The notes beneath the pieces are model-generated. The model had not been told where the DNA came from and did not search any database. It saw only the letters and a list, made by a program, of their open reading frames with translations. Both the position numbers and the translations under genes were made by a program. A stretch of DNA of 64,000 bases from Parelaphostrongylus tenuis (taxonomy: Eukaryota > Nematoda > Chromadorea > Rhabditida > Metastrongylidae), in the NCBI GenBank assembly GCA_019055375.1, contig JAHQIW010000692.1, forward strand, positions 59,254-123,253. The letters are read 5' to 3'. This document shows positions 1-10,753 of the stretch, piece after piece; position 1 is the stretch's first letter, and each line of letters opens with the position of its first letter.

Positions 1-31
1 CCGCCCCCTCCCCCCCCCCCCCCCCCCCCCA
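1..31. repeat. C-rich homopolymer at window edge
   Basis: The first 30 bases are almost pure C, in runs of about 6 and then about 20, followed at once by ordinary AT-rich sequence. It may be a genuine poly-C microsatellite or an artefact of a contig end or gap. Nothing else is encoded here. Confidence 0.85.
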
Positions 32-1655
32 CAATCTGTCTGTCGACATCTCAGAAATAATACGTGAAAGCTTTCGATGCCTGTTCTACCACTATCCACC
101 ATCTGGGAACATGCCATCTAACTTCGCAATTAAGTGGCTCATTTGTGTTTCACAAATGAGCGAAAAGTCAAATACCATTTTAATACTATCAGCAAATTAA
201 TAAAACAAGTAACTACTCATCGAGAATTATGGAGAAGCCATAGAGTCTCTATAATTCTCTGATTTCATAATCTGATATAATGAAAGTTTATGTATAAGAA
301 AAACATACGCACGAAATGTACGGCAACGAAAAGTAGTGAAAGCAGAATTAGTCAGCCGATGACGAAGCTTAAATTTTTTGAACATTTCATTTTAGTTTTG
401 ATTTCTGAGTGATTTTGAGACATGTTTATTTTGCATTTCTGCGTCTCGTAGCAAATTGAGCCTTTTAGTTTAGATTTCAAATGAGTTTTGTTGTTCAATT
501 ACTTGATAATATTTATTCGTCTAGGAAATCTTTGCGTGTCTTTTCGCTAAAAGCCGAATCAACCAAAACTGGTCTAAAAGACCTTGGAACTTTTATCAAC
601 TGTTTCTTGAAACCTCGTTCCAAAATGTTATATATCTCGATAGACTTGTCACAGACCTTTTCGAGGTCAGATACGGTCTGTGGTTTACGTTTGTTTTGGC
701 GGCATCGCCATCATCAGTGTTGCGCGCCCTATATATAGAGATGGCGGACCGAAAAATGATAAGACTCACACAAATGAATTGTTGTTTATCTAACAGTTGA
801 TGGCTTTGCCTTTTCAAAAATTATATATTGTTATTTTTATTGGCCTCGAAAAGGCATAAGACAAGTCTATCGAAATATATCGAATCGCGAAATGAGATCT
901 CGAAAAACAGTCGATAAACTTAGCAAGGTTTGTACAATTCATAAAAAGAAAATCATCGACTGTGAAACAACTCAGACAGCATTGCGTATGTCTGGGTCTC
1001 ATCATTCTTTGACCTCCCTTCCCCCATCCATATAAATGGGAAGTGTGGCTCTGATGATAGCGACGCTGCCAATACGTACGTAATATATCAAACCCAGACT
1101 ATATCAAACTCCGAAAAGTCTTAAGACAAGTCTATCAAAATATAGTAATCTAAAAAGTCTATATACTTTCAAGGTAGTAGGTCTTCACAGCAGTAAAGCG
1201 AACCAAACTTTTCTCATCGGTTTTTGTGTACTCACCTTCCCGGCACATTAACGACGAAAAAAATCATCCACAAAACAAAAACATTAATGAAATACCGATA
1301 GAAGTTCTTCTCGTGGTGCAACGTCAGATCAGTTCCAGCTGTTTGCGTAGAGTGAAAAATATTACATCTGAGACCTTTGTTAAGCCGAAAACCTCGATGA
1401 CGATTGCAACGGAAGAAGCATCATGAGCTATAACGAGGCAGTGGACCGTGAATTTACTAGCGACTGCGAGCGATATTCGCTAATTGCGGTCGACCAGACG
1501 TTGACTGTGAATGATTGAACCCAAACTTCACTGTGCAACACACTATTCGTTACATGCGAGCTTTTTAATTTCAGTGTAATACTACGTAAGAGTGGAAAAT
1601 TTTTCAATCAAGTGGTAATTGAGTCGTAAAAAACGTATCATCGAGATAAACTTAC
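31..1655. other. Intergenic or intronic stretch without a supported gene
   Basis: Short open frames exist but none has convincing splice boundaries or recognisable protein sequence. The only structured content is the inverted-repeat element at about 583-930 and a partial third copy of one of its arms around 1113-1150. Base composition is AT-rich throughout. Confidence 0.5.
583..930. mobile_element. MITE-like inverted-repeat element
   Basis: The segment at about 601-668 is the imperfect reverse complement of about 846-913. Both arms share the core GATAGACTTGTC and end in CTTTTCGAGG next to the loop. Outer flanks (ACCTTGGAACTTTTATC and its complement near 918-927) extend the match to about 80 bp per arm. 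No ORF is present, so this is a non-autonomous foldback or MITE. Its outer end resembles the CTTGGAACATT motif of the M2 elements at about 27330 and 60170, so it may be a diverged relative. Confidence 0.7.
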
Positions 1656-1765
1656 TCGTTTTTCCGTTAAGACTGGTGTTCCCATTTGTCGTTGCAGTAA
1701 AATGAGTTGATCTTGAAGATATTTCAGCTTCTCTTCAATTTTTTCTTCTTCTTGTAGAGGAGCGG
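1656..1765 (-). CDS. Candidate internal exon, coiled-coil, unidentified gene
   Basis: Read on the minus strand, an acceptor ACGTTTCAG is followed by 110 nt of open frame and then a consensus donor GTAAGT. Entry phase is 2 nt and exit phase is 0. The peptide is Glu/Lys/Leu-rich (…EEEKIEEKLKYLQDQLILLQ…) with leucines at heptad-like spacing, so it probably forms a coiled coil, followed by a short tail containing MGTPV. I do not recognise the protein. It would be one exon of a minus-strand gene whose other exons I could not place; the exon at 10754-10858 is on the same strand but may be unrelated. A chance ORF is possible, but both splice sites being consensus argues against that. Confidence 0.4.
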
Positions 1766-2948
1766 CTGAAACGTAATCATTCAATATATTCAGTGGAATT
1801 TTAGAAAAATCCAGGCTGAAAATCGTTTACGGAATTGAGTAAAACCAGGTTTTTTCGTGCACGATGCCCTTTGCAAAAAAATTCAATTTATATCCACAAG
1901 AGTGTTGACATACGGGTAATTTTTGGCATATCATATTTCTGGGCCATGGGCTACAAACGTCATCATACCTTTCCGGAACTCGGGACCATCATGTTCCAAG
2001 TTTTGCTCGTATATCAGCACTCTTGAGGTTCTAATTCACATTGTAGCTTGCTATTAGAATAAAAATTAGGCAGTGAAAGATATAGCTGAGTCTTTACCCT
2101 ATGTCAGTTTCTTGTGTATAAAATATAACAGATTTTTGAATCCTGTAGTAAATGCCAGACGATCATATTCAGTTTTTTCTTGACTTCGTCTCAAAATCCG
2201 TGAAAAGTGTGAACCAATAAAGCTGTCTCTCTATGTCAATATCTTATGATCACTTTGGACAGCCTAATAGTCTGATAATTTCAAAACGCCGATGTTGAAG
2301 TTTTTTCATGGTCACAGAAATTCCGCTTAACCAGTAAGGAAGTGCAGAACAATTTCAAGCAAATGCATTCAGTTGCTCAAATTGTGAAAAAGACACATCG
2401 TTCGGAAAACTCTTGAGAGTCTCTTCATATCTGCTGAAAAAATTTTCTGTAGAGATTTGCTTATTTCGTCAACTCGCGTATATGATTGCTGATTTTTCTT
2501 GCATTAAGGACGCTCTTGTAAAAGGCTCTGATTTTAGTTGATTTAACAACAATGAGTTTCCTATAATGTGCAAAACTCTTCACCACTTCCCTCCACTCCA
2601 TTCAGTGATTTGCCTCTTCCTCCTCGTTACTAATGTTCTTGATTGTCGAATCAGAACATACACTGATAACAGTAACAGTTCACCTCCACTCCCAACAAGA
2701 TCACTCATGCTGAGAAGCAATTTTCGACATTTTCATTCAAAAGTATAGATAAGAGTCAGCTGTCTCATACCAGCGCGTCAGAAACTTAACGCATAGTTAT
2801 TTACAAAGAAGTAGTTCAAAAATCACTTCTTAGGTGAGCTTAGTTCTGGCTTTACACTTACGTCTAACAGAGAGAGATGAATGAAATTATAATGCTGAGC
2901 ATGATTAGGTATTTTTTTTTACCTCTAATCATGGTTCACGGTTATATA
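1766..2948. other. Non-coding stretch, one weak minus-strand exon candidate
   Basis: No gene can be supported. On the minus strand near 2441-2367 a TTTTTTCAG acceptor precedes about 75 nt of plausible coding sequence (…SFSQFEQLNAFA) ending in a stop, which could be a terminal exon of the same unidentified gene as 1656-1765. Its order relative to that exon makes this unlikely. Confidence 0.3.
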
Positions 2949-3898
2949 TTAGGTCTTATAAATTTTGACACTAGAGCAATAAAGACTAAATCCATTAATC
3001 AAAAGTAATTGAAACTGCTTAACAACACTATTCAAATTATGTGCCAGGAGGCTAAACACATTTCTCCCATCTCTCAGGCAAGAAATCGATACTGCGCCCA
3101 TAGGACTCGTTATCGTTGGATTCGAAGAGAGCTGTCAATCCTCGACAAAAATGATTGATGTCTCGGAACTTATTCTTGCTCAGGAAGTGTTCCACCGACC
3201 GGAAGAGGTGGAAGTCATACGACGACAAGTCAGAATTGTACGGCAGATGGTCCAGCAACTCCCAGCCCAGTTTGATCCGATTCATTTCGGGGGATGATGA
3301 CGGAGCACTTTCAGAGCAACGTTCTTACGTTTGTGCACCTGCGCATAAGCAGGTTCGTGTAGAATCCCTCAACTCTTTTTCCACTTCTTGCCTGCTGTCT
3401 CAAATATTTCGCTGATTGTCGAATGATCACAGTTAAAATTGTCGGCCAACTCCTCGATGGTTAAAGTCGGATCCTCTTCAGTTGCTTCGATGACGACCTC
3501 TCGATCAACTTCGCTTTGATGTCCTAGAACGGGTCTTCAAGTTGGTGTTACCGGCACAAAACTCGGCTAAAAACCGAAACCTTATTCGCCTAGGCACAAA
3601 TCCTTGAGACGTTGCACGGTTGATGTTCTCGAAGGCAATCTATGCATTGCGTCCGGTTTCGTGTTCGAAAAGCAGCAAATTGCGACAAGGGCTTCGTTAA
3701 GCGGCCATGATGCGATAAGAATGGATAAATTTGATATCAAAAGAAAGCACAGAAGATTCTGTACAAAGCGGTATTGAACTGCGGTCTAATAGCTGGGAGA
3801 AATATGTTCAGGCTGATGGCACATACTTATAATAGTGTTGTTCTAGTTAAATAAATTGACGTTTAAACTCCAGTGCTGAAACTTATGCAAACATCTAA
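2949..3898 (-). mobile_element. mariner-family DNA transposon relic with both terminal inverted repeats
   Basis: The left end reads TTAGGTCTTATAAATTTTG, then ACACTAGAGCAATAAAG. The right end (about 3869-3898) is its imperfect reverse complement, ending …CATCTAA. The element is about 950 bp. Most of it is a degraded mariner transposase gene on the minus strand (separate entry). The termini match those of the short elements at about 32500, 36423, 41825 and 55567, which identifies these as related mariner derivatives. Arm mismatches and internal stops show it is inactive. Confidence 0.85.
3052..3720 (-). pseudogene. Degenerate mariner transposase
   Basis: Minus-strand translation of 3285-3052 gives a C-terminal mariner block: …GWELLDHLPYNSDLSSYD… followed by FHLFRSVEHFLS and ending LPERWEKCV. 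This matches the mariner pattern in which a YSPDLxPxD motif carries the last catalytic Asp. Upstream, between about 3720 and 3290, family-like N-terminal fragments appear (FLLFEH and a KELRDS-like block). They are split across frames and interrupted by stops. A functional mariner transposase is about 345 aa in one exon; the longest intact piece here is about 77 aa, so the copy is dead. It sits inside matching terminal inverted repeats. Confidence 0.85.
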
Positions 3899-5712
3899 TG
3901 ACTAAATAAGTGTATAGGATTTGATTATTTAACTATTAACAGAATCTCACTGTATCACGCAAAGTCACGAAAACATCCAACATAATTTTATATCATGTAT
4001 ATATAAATAAATAAATAAATAATAAATATATATATATAGAATAACTATAGCTCTAGAGCTTTTATCCAAGGTAAAAATTTGCTTGTGTACGATCTTATTA
4101 CACGATTTCGATATTGTCAAACTCTACGTGAGAGCAGAAAGTATTCCGTAAATGGGGAATACATAGCATCAATGGAGTCGTCAGAGCCACATCTACGATT
4201 AAAAAAGCATTTATACACCATCTGGCAATTCCCGTCTAATCTTAATCAACGAAGTAGGAGAATAACGTATAAGGAATATGACGTAAGGTGCTAATTACTT
4301 CTTCAAGATTGCGCTACGCATTGAACCCCATTCCTAGCACTATGCAGGTAATTGGATACATTATTTGCCCTTAACAATGCTACGTGTGACTAATCGATTT
4401 ATCAAGTTAGTGTCCCTTATTTTTCCAGATAAATGAAGCACCAATTTGTCTACCATAAGTATGTAAATACTGGTTCGCCCATGGCGCGGTATCGAACGAA
4501 CGTCTGGGTGTATTCTAGAGAGCCTTAACAACTGCTCAACATGCTCATATCCTAAAAAAATGCAGTGATGCTGAATGATTCCAAGACCATTGATTCGCAT
4601 TTGATTTATCGGTCGGTTTACATTCTATCGCCACGTTGATTTCACACTGAGAAGCGAAGGGACAAGCCAAAATGCCACCTACTACAGGTGATCAGAAAGG
4701 AATATCTAAGCGTAAATAAAACTATAGGTACTTCCCCTATCGACATACAATTCCAACTTTTCGAGATAACGCATTTCTAATTTTTTCTGAAGTTTTAGTG
4801 GTCATTCTGTAGCTCAAGTCTCGGATATTTCGACACTGTAATTCATTTTTGATGTGGGATTTTCTTTGAAGTGTAGTAGTAGAAAGGAATTATGTTTCAC
4901 ACTGGGAGCATTACCACGTGTTTTTCTGTTATGAGCATTTTTCTTCGTTTCGCAAAGATTTCAAGGTTTATGTATTTTGAGTGTGGTAGAATTTGTTCTA
5001 TCATTCCGTGGTCTTGTGCTTCACAATTTCTTTTTGTATTGCTAAGGGAGCCCGCCAATAAGCCTCAACTTAAGTAGTTTAGCCTATGCACTAGGAACAC
5101 ATGAACGCATAGAGGAATTCGTGAAGTATCAGCATCATATACTTACTTAAGCTTTTTTCCAAAACAGAGAAAAAAATCCTGAGTTTGATAATAAAAATCG
5201 CGCGGCACATGTTGATCGCACTGCGCGATCAATGAGCCTCGTGACGAATGCATACCACTCACACCCTAGCCGACAAGAAAGGCGCGCCGAGTGCGAAACT
5301 TGATTTTCTTCTGGTTGCTACAGTACATAAAAATATTTGTTTCAGAATCTAGTACAACAGCGAAATTGTTGAGATTTAGGGTGTTTAATGATTGCTAAAA
5401 TTTTGTCCAGCAAAAAATGCGCCTAAACGCGCCAACTGTATTCCATTTTGTTTTTACTGCTACAGCGTACTATAGAGACTTTCCATAAAAAAACGAATAG
5501 GATTCAATACATCGAAATTTTAGATATCGACTAATTCTTCAAACTCCATGAAAAGCAGAAAACATGCATGCTGATATTCGAAATGCACAAAACCAATGGA
5601 TAAATAAATAGTAGACATAATAGTTGGTAAACCCGCAGTATCTTTGCTTTCCTTTCCTTGCAGGTTGTGAATTTGACACGTTATGTATCCATATTTTTGA
5701 TGAACCGGGAAG
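3899..5712. other. Non-coding stretch
   Basis: No supported gene. It contains a (TA)/(TAAA)-rich microsatellite at about 3997-4041 and a perfect small hairpin at 5212-5232 (stem TTGATCGC/GCGATCAA, 5-nt loop) of unknown meaning. The open minus-strand frame at 5744-5520 follows the stop of the secreted-peptide gene and most likely lies in its 3' flank. Confidence 0.5.
3997..4041. repeat. AT-rich microsatellite (TAAA and TA units)
   Basis: Runs of ATAAATAA and TATATATATA follow one another directly. This is a simple-sequence repeat with no coding content. Confidence 0.85.
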
Positions 5713-7392
5713 CTAGGTATCGGACAAAAATGTACATATATCATATTTAGATGTAAACGAGTCTCTTAGTTCTAATGAAATGCTGATTAGCACTTTCCGA
5801 TTATCTATTGGAATGACGTCACAGAGCGATAATGATGAAAAATTGCTTTCGAACGTCTGTGTGTAATGATGACCTCCATGAATGCCTGGGAATGTCATCA
5901 TGATGTCAAGAGGAGGACATAGAACTCGCGCAACATTACAAATCGGAAATGTTTTGGGTCGGAAGTCGCATGTTTGTTAGCACCTTCGCAACCGTGCAGA
6001 CCACATAGTAAACCGAGTGTCCATACCTTTCGCGCCGTGTATGTACACATTTCGGTGCATACGTTTTTTTGATTTTCAACCTTACAAATTTTTTAGAGCT
6101 CCTCAATCTCTTGTCCATTCATCATTTTGTGAACCGCACAAAGCGATTCTAACAAACTAGCTCGTCACGTCTTTACGGAACAGTCATTACTAATTGAATA
6201 CTGATTTCAATGCATATTTCAATTACCCGCCAATGATACGATTTGAATTTTGACCAGCCACCGAAATTGACTGGGTCGCGAATGTGTTAGAATTTTACCT
6301 AAGTATCATGTGCTCTATGTCAGTAATTTCAGGTCATTGTGGTTGCGTAATTTTTTCTTCAGTAAACTTAGACGCTTCAAACTAGAAAAATAAGGAATGT
6401 ATACTTTATTAGGATCAACTGAACGTATTTCGGCTAAACGATGACAGCACTGGCCCTTTTCGGATTCAAAAAAAGTGCTGAGATCTGTCCGACCACAAAA
6501 GCAAAATAGGGCAAGGATACTTGCATTGCGGAAGGAAATTATGATTTAAAAACGGAATTCATGACTCAGTGGATAAATCTGACCGAAGTCCACACAAAAA
6601 TCTAAAGTACAAAGAACGAGATGGAAGAAAAACACTTTGGCAAAAATACTCCGACATATTAAAATCATTGCATGAACGCTATGACCGCAATAAATCGAAT
6701 ACATCATTGCTATAGAATTGAAAGAAAGTCGAAAAAAATCAGGAAAACTAGCAATGTTCTCTGCGCTGTGGATGATTTCTAGTTTACACCGGTAATAAAC
6801 AAAATTTCTAGGACCTCTCTGTGAAAATTATGTTGGGAGTAGATTTTTTCATGACTACCTTATGATAATAAGGACTAAAGAAAAAGTTTGGAAATTATAA
6901 AGAGATAAATGGACAAAAAAGGATAAAGCTCTCAGCGTTGATCAGCCCATGAGGGATGCGTTATACACTCGTCTTCAATTCAACTTCGTTTGAGGTGATT
7001 GAATGCATATCTGGCTTTTACACTGACTCGCGGTAGCCTCTCTGTTGCATCGAGTCAGTGCTGTCCATCCTCACGCAAGTCTGAGATCTGTCTGGTACCA
7101 CTTCACCGACCCCGGAGGGATGGATGGCTTGGTGAGCCATGTGCGCGAGATTGAGCCATCAACCTTGTGTGCGGTGCAGATCACCTCTAACCAGTGCGCC
7201 ACATGAGCTCAGTAGAGAGATAGATACATTAGTTATCTATAAAAATGACGCATAGATTGTTATTGAATCACAAAATAAAAGGTCCCCTTTTAGAATAGTT
7301 ATTAGGGATGTTCTGGACTTATACATTGCATGATTTATATAATACTTACCATAAGCTGCCACAAGCATCAAAGCGCAGATAACTGTACGCAT
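5713..7392 (-). CDS. Predicted small secreted peptide, two exons
   Basis: Exon 1 (7392-7350) reads MRTVICALMLVAAYG, a short Lys/Arg-free hydrophobic signal peptide ending in Ala-Tyr-Gly, and stops exactly at a consensus donor GTAAGT with 1 nt left over. Exon 2 (5885-5713) follows an acceptor CATTCCCAG, needs exactly 2 nt to complete the split Gly codon, and runs open to a TAG stop. The predicted product is 71 aa: a signal peptide, then IHGGHHYTQTF…, one Cys, and a serine/charged tail. The intron of about 1.46 kb contains a SINE. I recognise no family. The phase match and signal peptide are direct observations; that it is a gene is inference. The acceptor's pyrimidine tract is weak. Confidence 0.4.
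6965..7205 (-). mobile_element. tRNA-derived SINE, family S2, minus orientation
   Basis: Minus-strand reading gives a tRNA-like head (CACTGGTTAGAGGTG as A-box region, GGCTCAATCTCGCGC as B-box region) followed by a body with GGCTCACCAAGCC, TCGGTGAAGTGGTACCA and a GCACTGACTCG segment. The same order recurs at about 8620, 22760, 25230, 35725, 40835 and 43085, which defines the family. This is one of the more complete copies and lies in the intron of the predicted secreted-peptide gene. Confidence 0.75.
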
Positions 7393-7455
7393 TTGGGCCA
7401 GTGGATGAAGTGTGTCCACTTAGTGCTAATGATGTATCAGTACCGAGTTAGTTCA

Positions 7456-7541
7456 ACCCCGCCCACCAGTGTCAGCGGAAATCATGCCGGTCTCCACCCA
7501 CTTTCCCAACAGTATCAACTCGACTAAGCTCCGCCCACCAA
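7456..7541. promoter_or_regulatory. Possible promoter elements of the minus-strand peptide gene
   Basis: Two copies of CCGCCCACCA (about 7457 and 7530) and one related TCCACCCACT lie 65-150 bp upstream of the minus-strand start codon at 7392. On the gene's strand they read TGGTGGGCGG, resembling GC/GT boxes bound by KLF/Sp1 factors. The surrounding sequence is AT-rich, so a cluster of three is noticeable. Function is inferred only from position and resemblance. Confidence 0.3.
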
Positions 7542-8261
7542 AAACCAATTGCTTGTTGTCTTTTGTTCTATTTAAGTTCGGTTTTCCTTTTATATAATAT
7601 CGAAATTAGCCGGAAAAACTGGAGCAAGAAGAAAAAATTCTTCATCAATTATTCTAAAGTTAATAACGGCTATAATCTTTCCTGAATAGCCCAACTTAGA
7701 AAACAGTCACTGAAGAATACTATCTTCCACAAAAAAAAATCTTACAGATGATTAGATACCCTTATGACAATAGCTGCATTCAGTTATCTCAAGGTGGGTA
7801 GATTTTCCACCGCCTGAAATAGGATGCTTCCAAAAGTCACATTTGTTTTCAAGGAGACCAGTGTTTATTTCCCTAAATTTACCTAAATACGTGCAATGAA
7901 CTCGTTTATGAATCGATCGTTGGCGTATTCTTTCTTTTAATTAAGTCAATTCGATCTACATTCGTTCATTTTTTGAGATTGCTGATGCAATATTGTCAGT
8001 CATCTAGCTCATCATTTCGTTTACGAAATTCTTCATAGTGATGGCGATATCAAAAGTCATCTGTTGAGACTCTCTGTCTGTTCTACTTAGGCAATCACCA
8101 GAAGGGGCATTTGTGGCTCGACAGAATGATCTCTTGATTTCTTAACATCTCTCAATTTTTTGATCCTATATTAAGGTGTTAAACAAGAAGAATGCGTATA
8201 TACAAAGGGGCACTGTTTCCTCGGAGAATCTAGAGCGTGTAGGTAAAACATTCAAAAAAAC

Positions 8262-8376
8262 TTATATACATATAATATACACATATATATATATATATGC
8301 ATATTATAAACATATGTATGAACATGAACACATGAACATACATACATATATAAGTATATATACATATAATGGATTT

Positions 8377-8410
<34 letters not shown>

Positions 8411-8412
8411 GT
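8262..8412. repeat. (AT)n-type microsatellite cluster
   Basis: Long runs of ATATATAT with interspersed CATACATA and GAACATGA units. Translation gives meaningless Tyr-Ile repeats. A variable simple repeat. Confidence 0.95.
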
Positions 8413-8619
8413 TTATATTCGTAGGAGGTCATACGTGAATCGTCGCTTGGATAGAAACACAATAAATACACATTTGCATAAATCTACTCATACATGAACG
8501 AATATGAAACTGGGCGCCGCTGAGACTAGAAGTCACTCCGACACATCAGCAATGAGAAATATCCCATTTGTGCTCCTGATACCGAATTCTTTAGGTAGCG
8601 CTCAGACCGTGTCAGGTGG

Positions 8620-8830
8620 TGGCTGTAGCGCAGTGATTCAAACTGCCATTCATTGTGCACGCAGTCATTAACTCAATTCCTTCTCTAAGCACGATGAACC
8701 TTCCATATTTCTGCGGTCGGAGAATTGATACCAGACCTGCCCTGAATGAGAAAAGTAGTTTGACACATTGGTAAGCTACTGCAGGCCACCACAGATGCCC
8801 AATGTGAATTAGTCACTTCTAACGTATTGA
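8620..8830 (+). mobile_element. tRNA-derived SINE, family S2, degraded
   Basis: The head GGCTGTAGCGCAGTGATTC resembles a tRNA A box. The body carries the family landmarks GTCGGAGAATTGATACCAG and CTACTGCAGGCCACCACAG, also seen near 41000. The 3' end is eroded. Confidence 0.6.
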
Positions 8831-9270
8831 TGAAGACAAATTCATTCGCATCTGTCAGGAATCGATGAACATCGAGTCCTTTGTCGTATATCACCTCTGC
8901 GCTGAGCTGATCAGAGTTATGCATAAGTTAAACTTCTCCTGTCCAACGTATTTTTTCTATACCCCAAATTCTTTGAATATGCTATCGTTTAACATAATTA
9001 CGTTGTCGCGTTACGTATTAAATCAATTCCAACGGAATGAAGTAATATTTCTACTAGATTATATTTTCGTGATGACGGTATAGTCGAGATCATGACGTAC
9101 CTCTGAGGAATCAATTAACCTTAATCACTTTATTCTATATGGAATCACGACTGTTGGAAAGCTTGGAAACAATTGGGGAAAGGGTTGATAGTCAATTTTG
9201 AGCTGAAAGGCCATCCGTTAAATATCAGGCCAAATGGTTACTGCAACCAGTACACTTCAAACAATTGAAT

Positions 9271-9447
9271 TCAAACTACGCTATCAGATCCATTCAACAA
9301 ATACGAAAGGATCCCAGCACATTCCGCTTGATTATTACGAAAGGAACATACTCTCATGGTAGCTACACAACAAGCTATACAATTTTTACAATCACCTTTC
9401 AAATTCGTGAAGAGCTTTGGACACATGGAAAACCCAATATTTAACAT
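9271..9447 (-). CDS. Weak candidate: small Cys-rich secreted ORF
   Basis: On the minus strand an open frame reads …ILLAMLNIGFSMCPKLF… followed by CKNCIACC and two further cysteines, seven in all, ending TGA. The preceding hydrophobic stretch looks like a signal peptide, but the frame has no upstream ATG: the first in-frame Met is at 9447, inside the hydrophobic segment. A TTCCATTAG acceptor just upstream (about 9476) would allow a separate first exon, which I did not find. It may be a real small gene, an exon, or chance. Confidence 0.25.
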   Translation of the reverse strand: MLNIGFSMCPKLFTNLKGDCKNCIACCVATMRVCSFRNNQAECAGILSYLLNGSDSVV

Positions 9448-9474
9448 TGCTAGGAGAATGACAAATGTTTGCAC

Positions 9475-10753
9475 TAATGGAACAAAATTGCGCCATACTA
9501 AAAGTTCAAGTAGTAATCGATTTTACCGTTTTTTTTTTGATGTGTTGCTGAATTTTCTGTGCACATGATGCCCGTGAAGGTATAAACATATGGTTAATGT
9601 TTGTAATGAAGCATGTTTTTCCTCAAATCCTCAGGTAAAAATCTAAATTATCAGGCTAATTGAGTATCACATTCTCATACTTCCGCAAAAGTATTATTTA
9701 CGTCCAATGTAAATAGTAACAATTGAATGATAATGTAAATCTAAAAAGTTAGTAGACAACAAATGTATAATGCATAGCTATAATTGTAGATGAATAACCT
9801 TAACGAATGATGGTCTAAGTACTGAAAAAATGGGTAGATACAAGTTTGTACGACACTAAAAGAAGGCTTAAAAAAGTTGAATATGGATGAAATCGATTAG
9901 AAACGAAAATGAATAAAAAAAAGAAAGAAGAGAAATGGTTTATAAATACCTAAAAAGAAAACAAGAAAATCTGTTATAATAGCGGATATGGGTGTGCGGG
10001 CGAGAAAACATGTTAGGTAATCACAAGCAGTAAGAAGAATGAGTTGGAACACACCATGACCAGGATAAGATATATGTGTGACTCACATTTGACCGAAAAT
10101 AGTTGGACCGCAACTTCGAGCAGATATTCCTGCTCCTGTCGCTTTATCACTTCTTACACTTCACCTCTTTAATTGACTCTTACCACAATTTTTTTGTGCG
10201 AGTACCAGTATTTTCAGCATTCATTTCGTCCCACATTCATCTCTAGATCAAAAATTTTCTTCACCATTAATGTTACAGAGTACTGGCTGAGCACATTTCC
10301 TTGCAATCTCGATGGAAGCTACGCTAGGACGATCCGTAAAGCGTCCGTTATTGATCTTCGAAAACTGATGAGAATCAACTTGGCGTGAGCCGCGCCAAGC
10401 ACCACAAACCACTCGGCTGAAGGTCCCCTGCTCGCCGGAGTCATTATTCAAGACAAAATAGCTGGAATCTTTAGACGTGTTCCAAGGAAAGATGGATCTT
10501 GTTTTTCAACTGCGGTCACTCACCGATACTTTGGAATTTACAAAGCATTCATATATTTTCGTCAAGCTTCGTATCAGTCGAACAGCGAAGCGCTGAATAA
10601 GAGAAATTTAGCCGAAGCATGCGAGGATAACACTAAATGCTTTTCATGGTTGCTGAGTTCGCCATTGAAATTTCGCGAGCTTAGATTTTGTTTCTCAAAT
10701 CCAAGAGATATTCAAAATGAGTATAAGATTTTAGAAGAAATACATACGTATAC
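9475..10753. other. Non-coding stretch with one SINE
   Basis: AT-rich, no supported exon. The only recognisable element is the S3 SINE at about 10175-10435. Confidence 0.5.
10175..10435 (-). mobile_element. tRNA-derived SINE, family S3, minus orientation
   Basis: Minus-strand reading gives CAGCCGAGTGGTTTGTGGTG, a class II (Ser/Leu-type) tRNA A-box region, then a variable GC-rich part and a tail with GATCAATAACGGACG, ATCGAGATTGCAAGG and CAGCCAGTACTCTG. The same order occurs at 22510, 46960 and 51155. Confidence 0.7.

Larger units (their letters stand above)
7542..9270. other. Repeat-rich stretch without a supported gene
   Basis: Contains the AT microsatellite at about 8262-8412 and a SINE at about 8620-8830. 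The remaining sequence is AT-rich with no exon that has convincing splice sites. Confidence 0.5.

Noticed and set aside
5520..5744. Minus-strand open frame of 74 codons after the peptide gene
   Set aside because: Follows the in-frame stop of the predicted exon, in a different frame, without splice signals; probably 3' flank.
8176..8424. Open frame rich in Tyr-Ile repeats
   Set aside because: It is the translation of an AT microsatellite.
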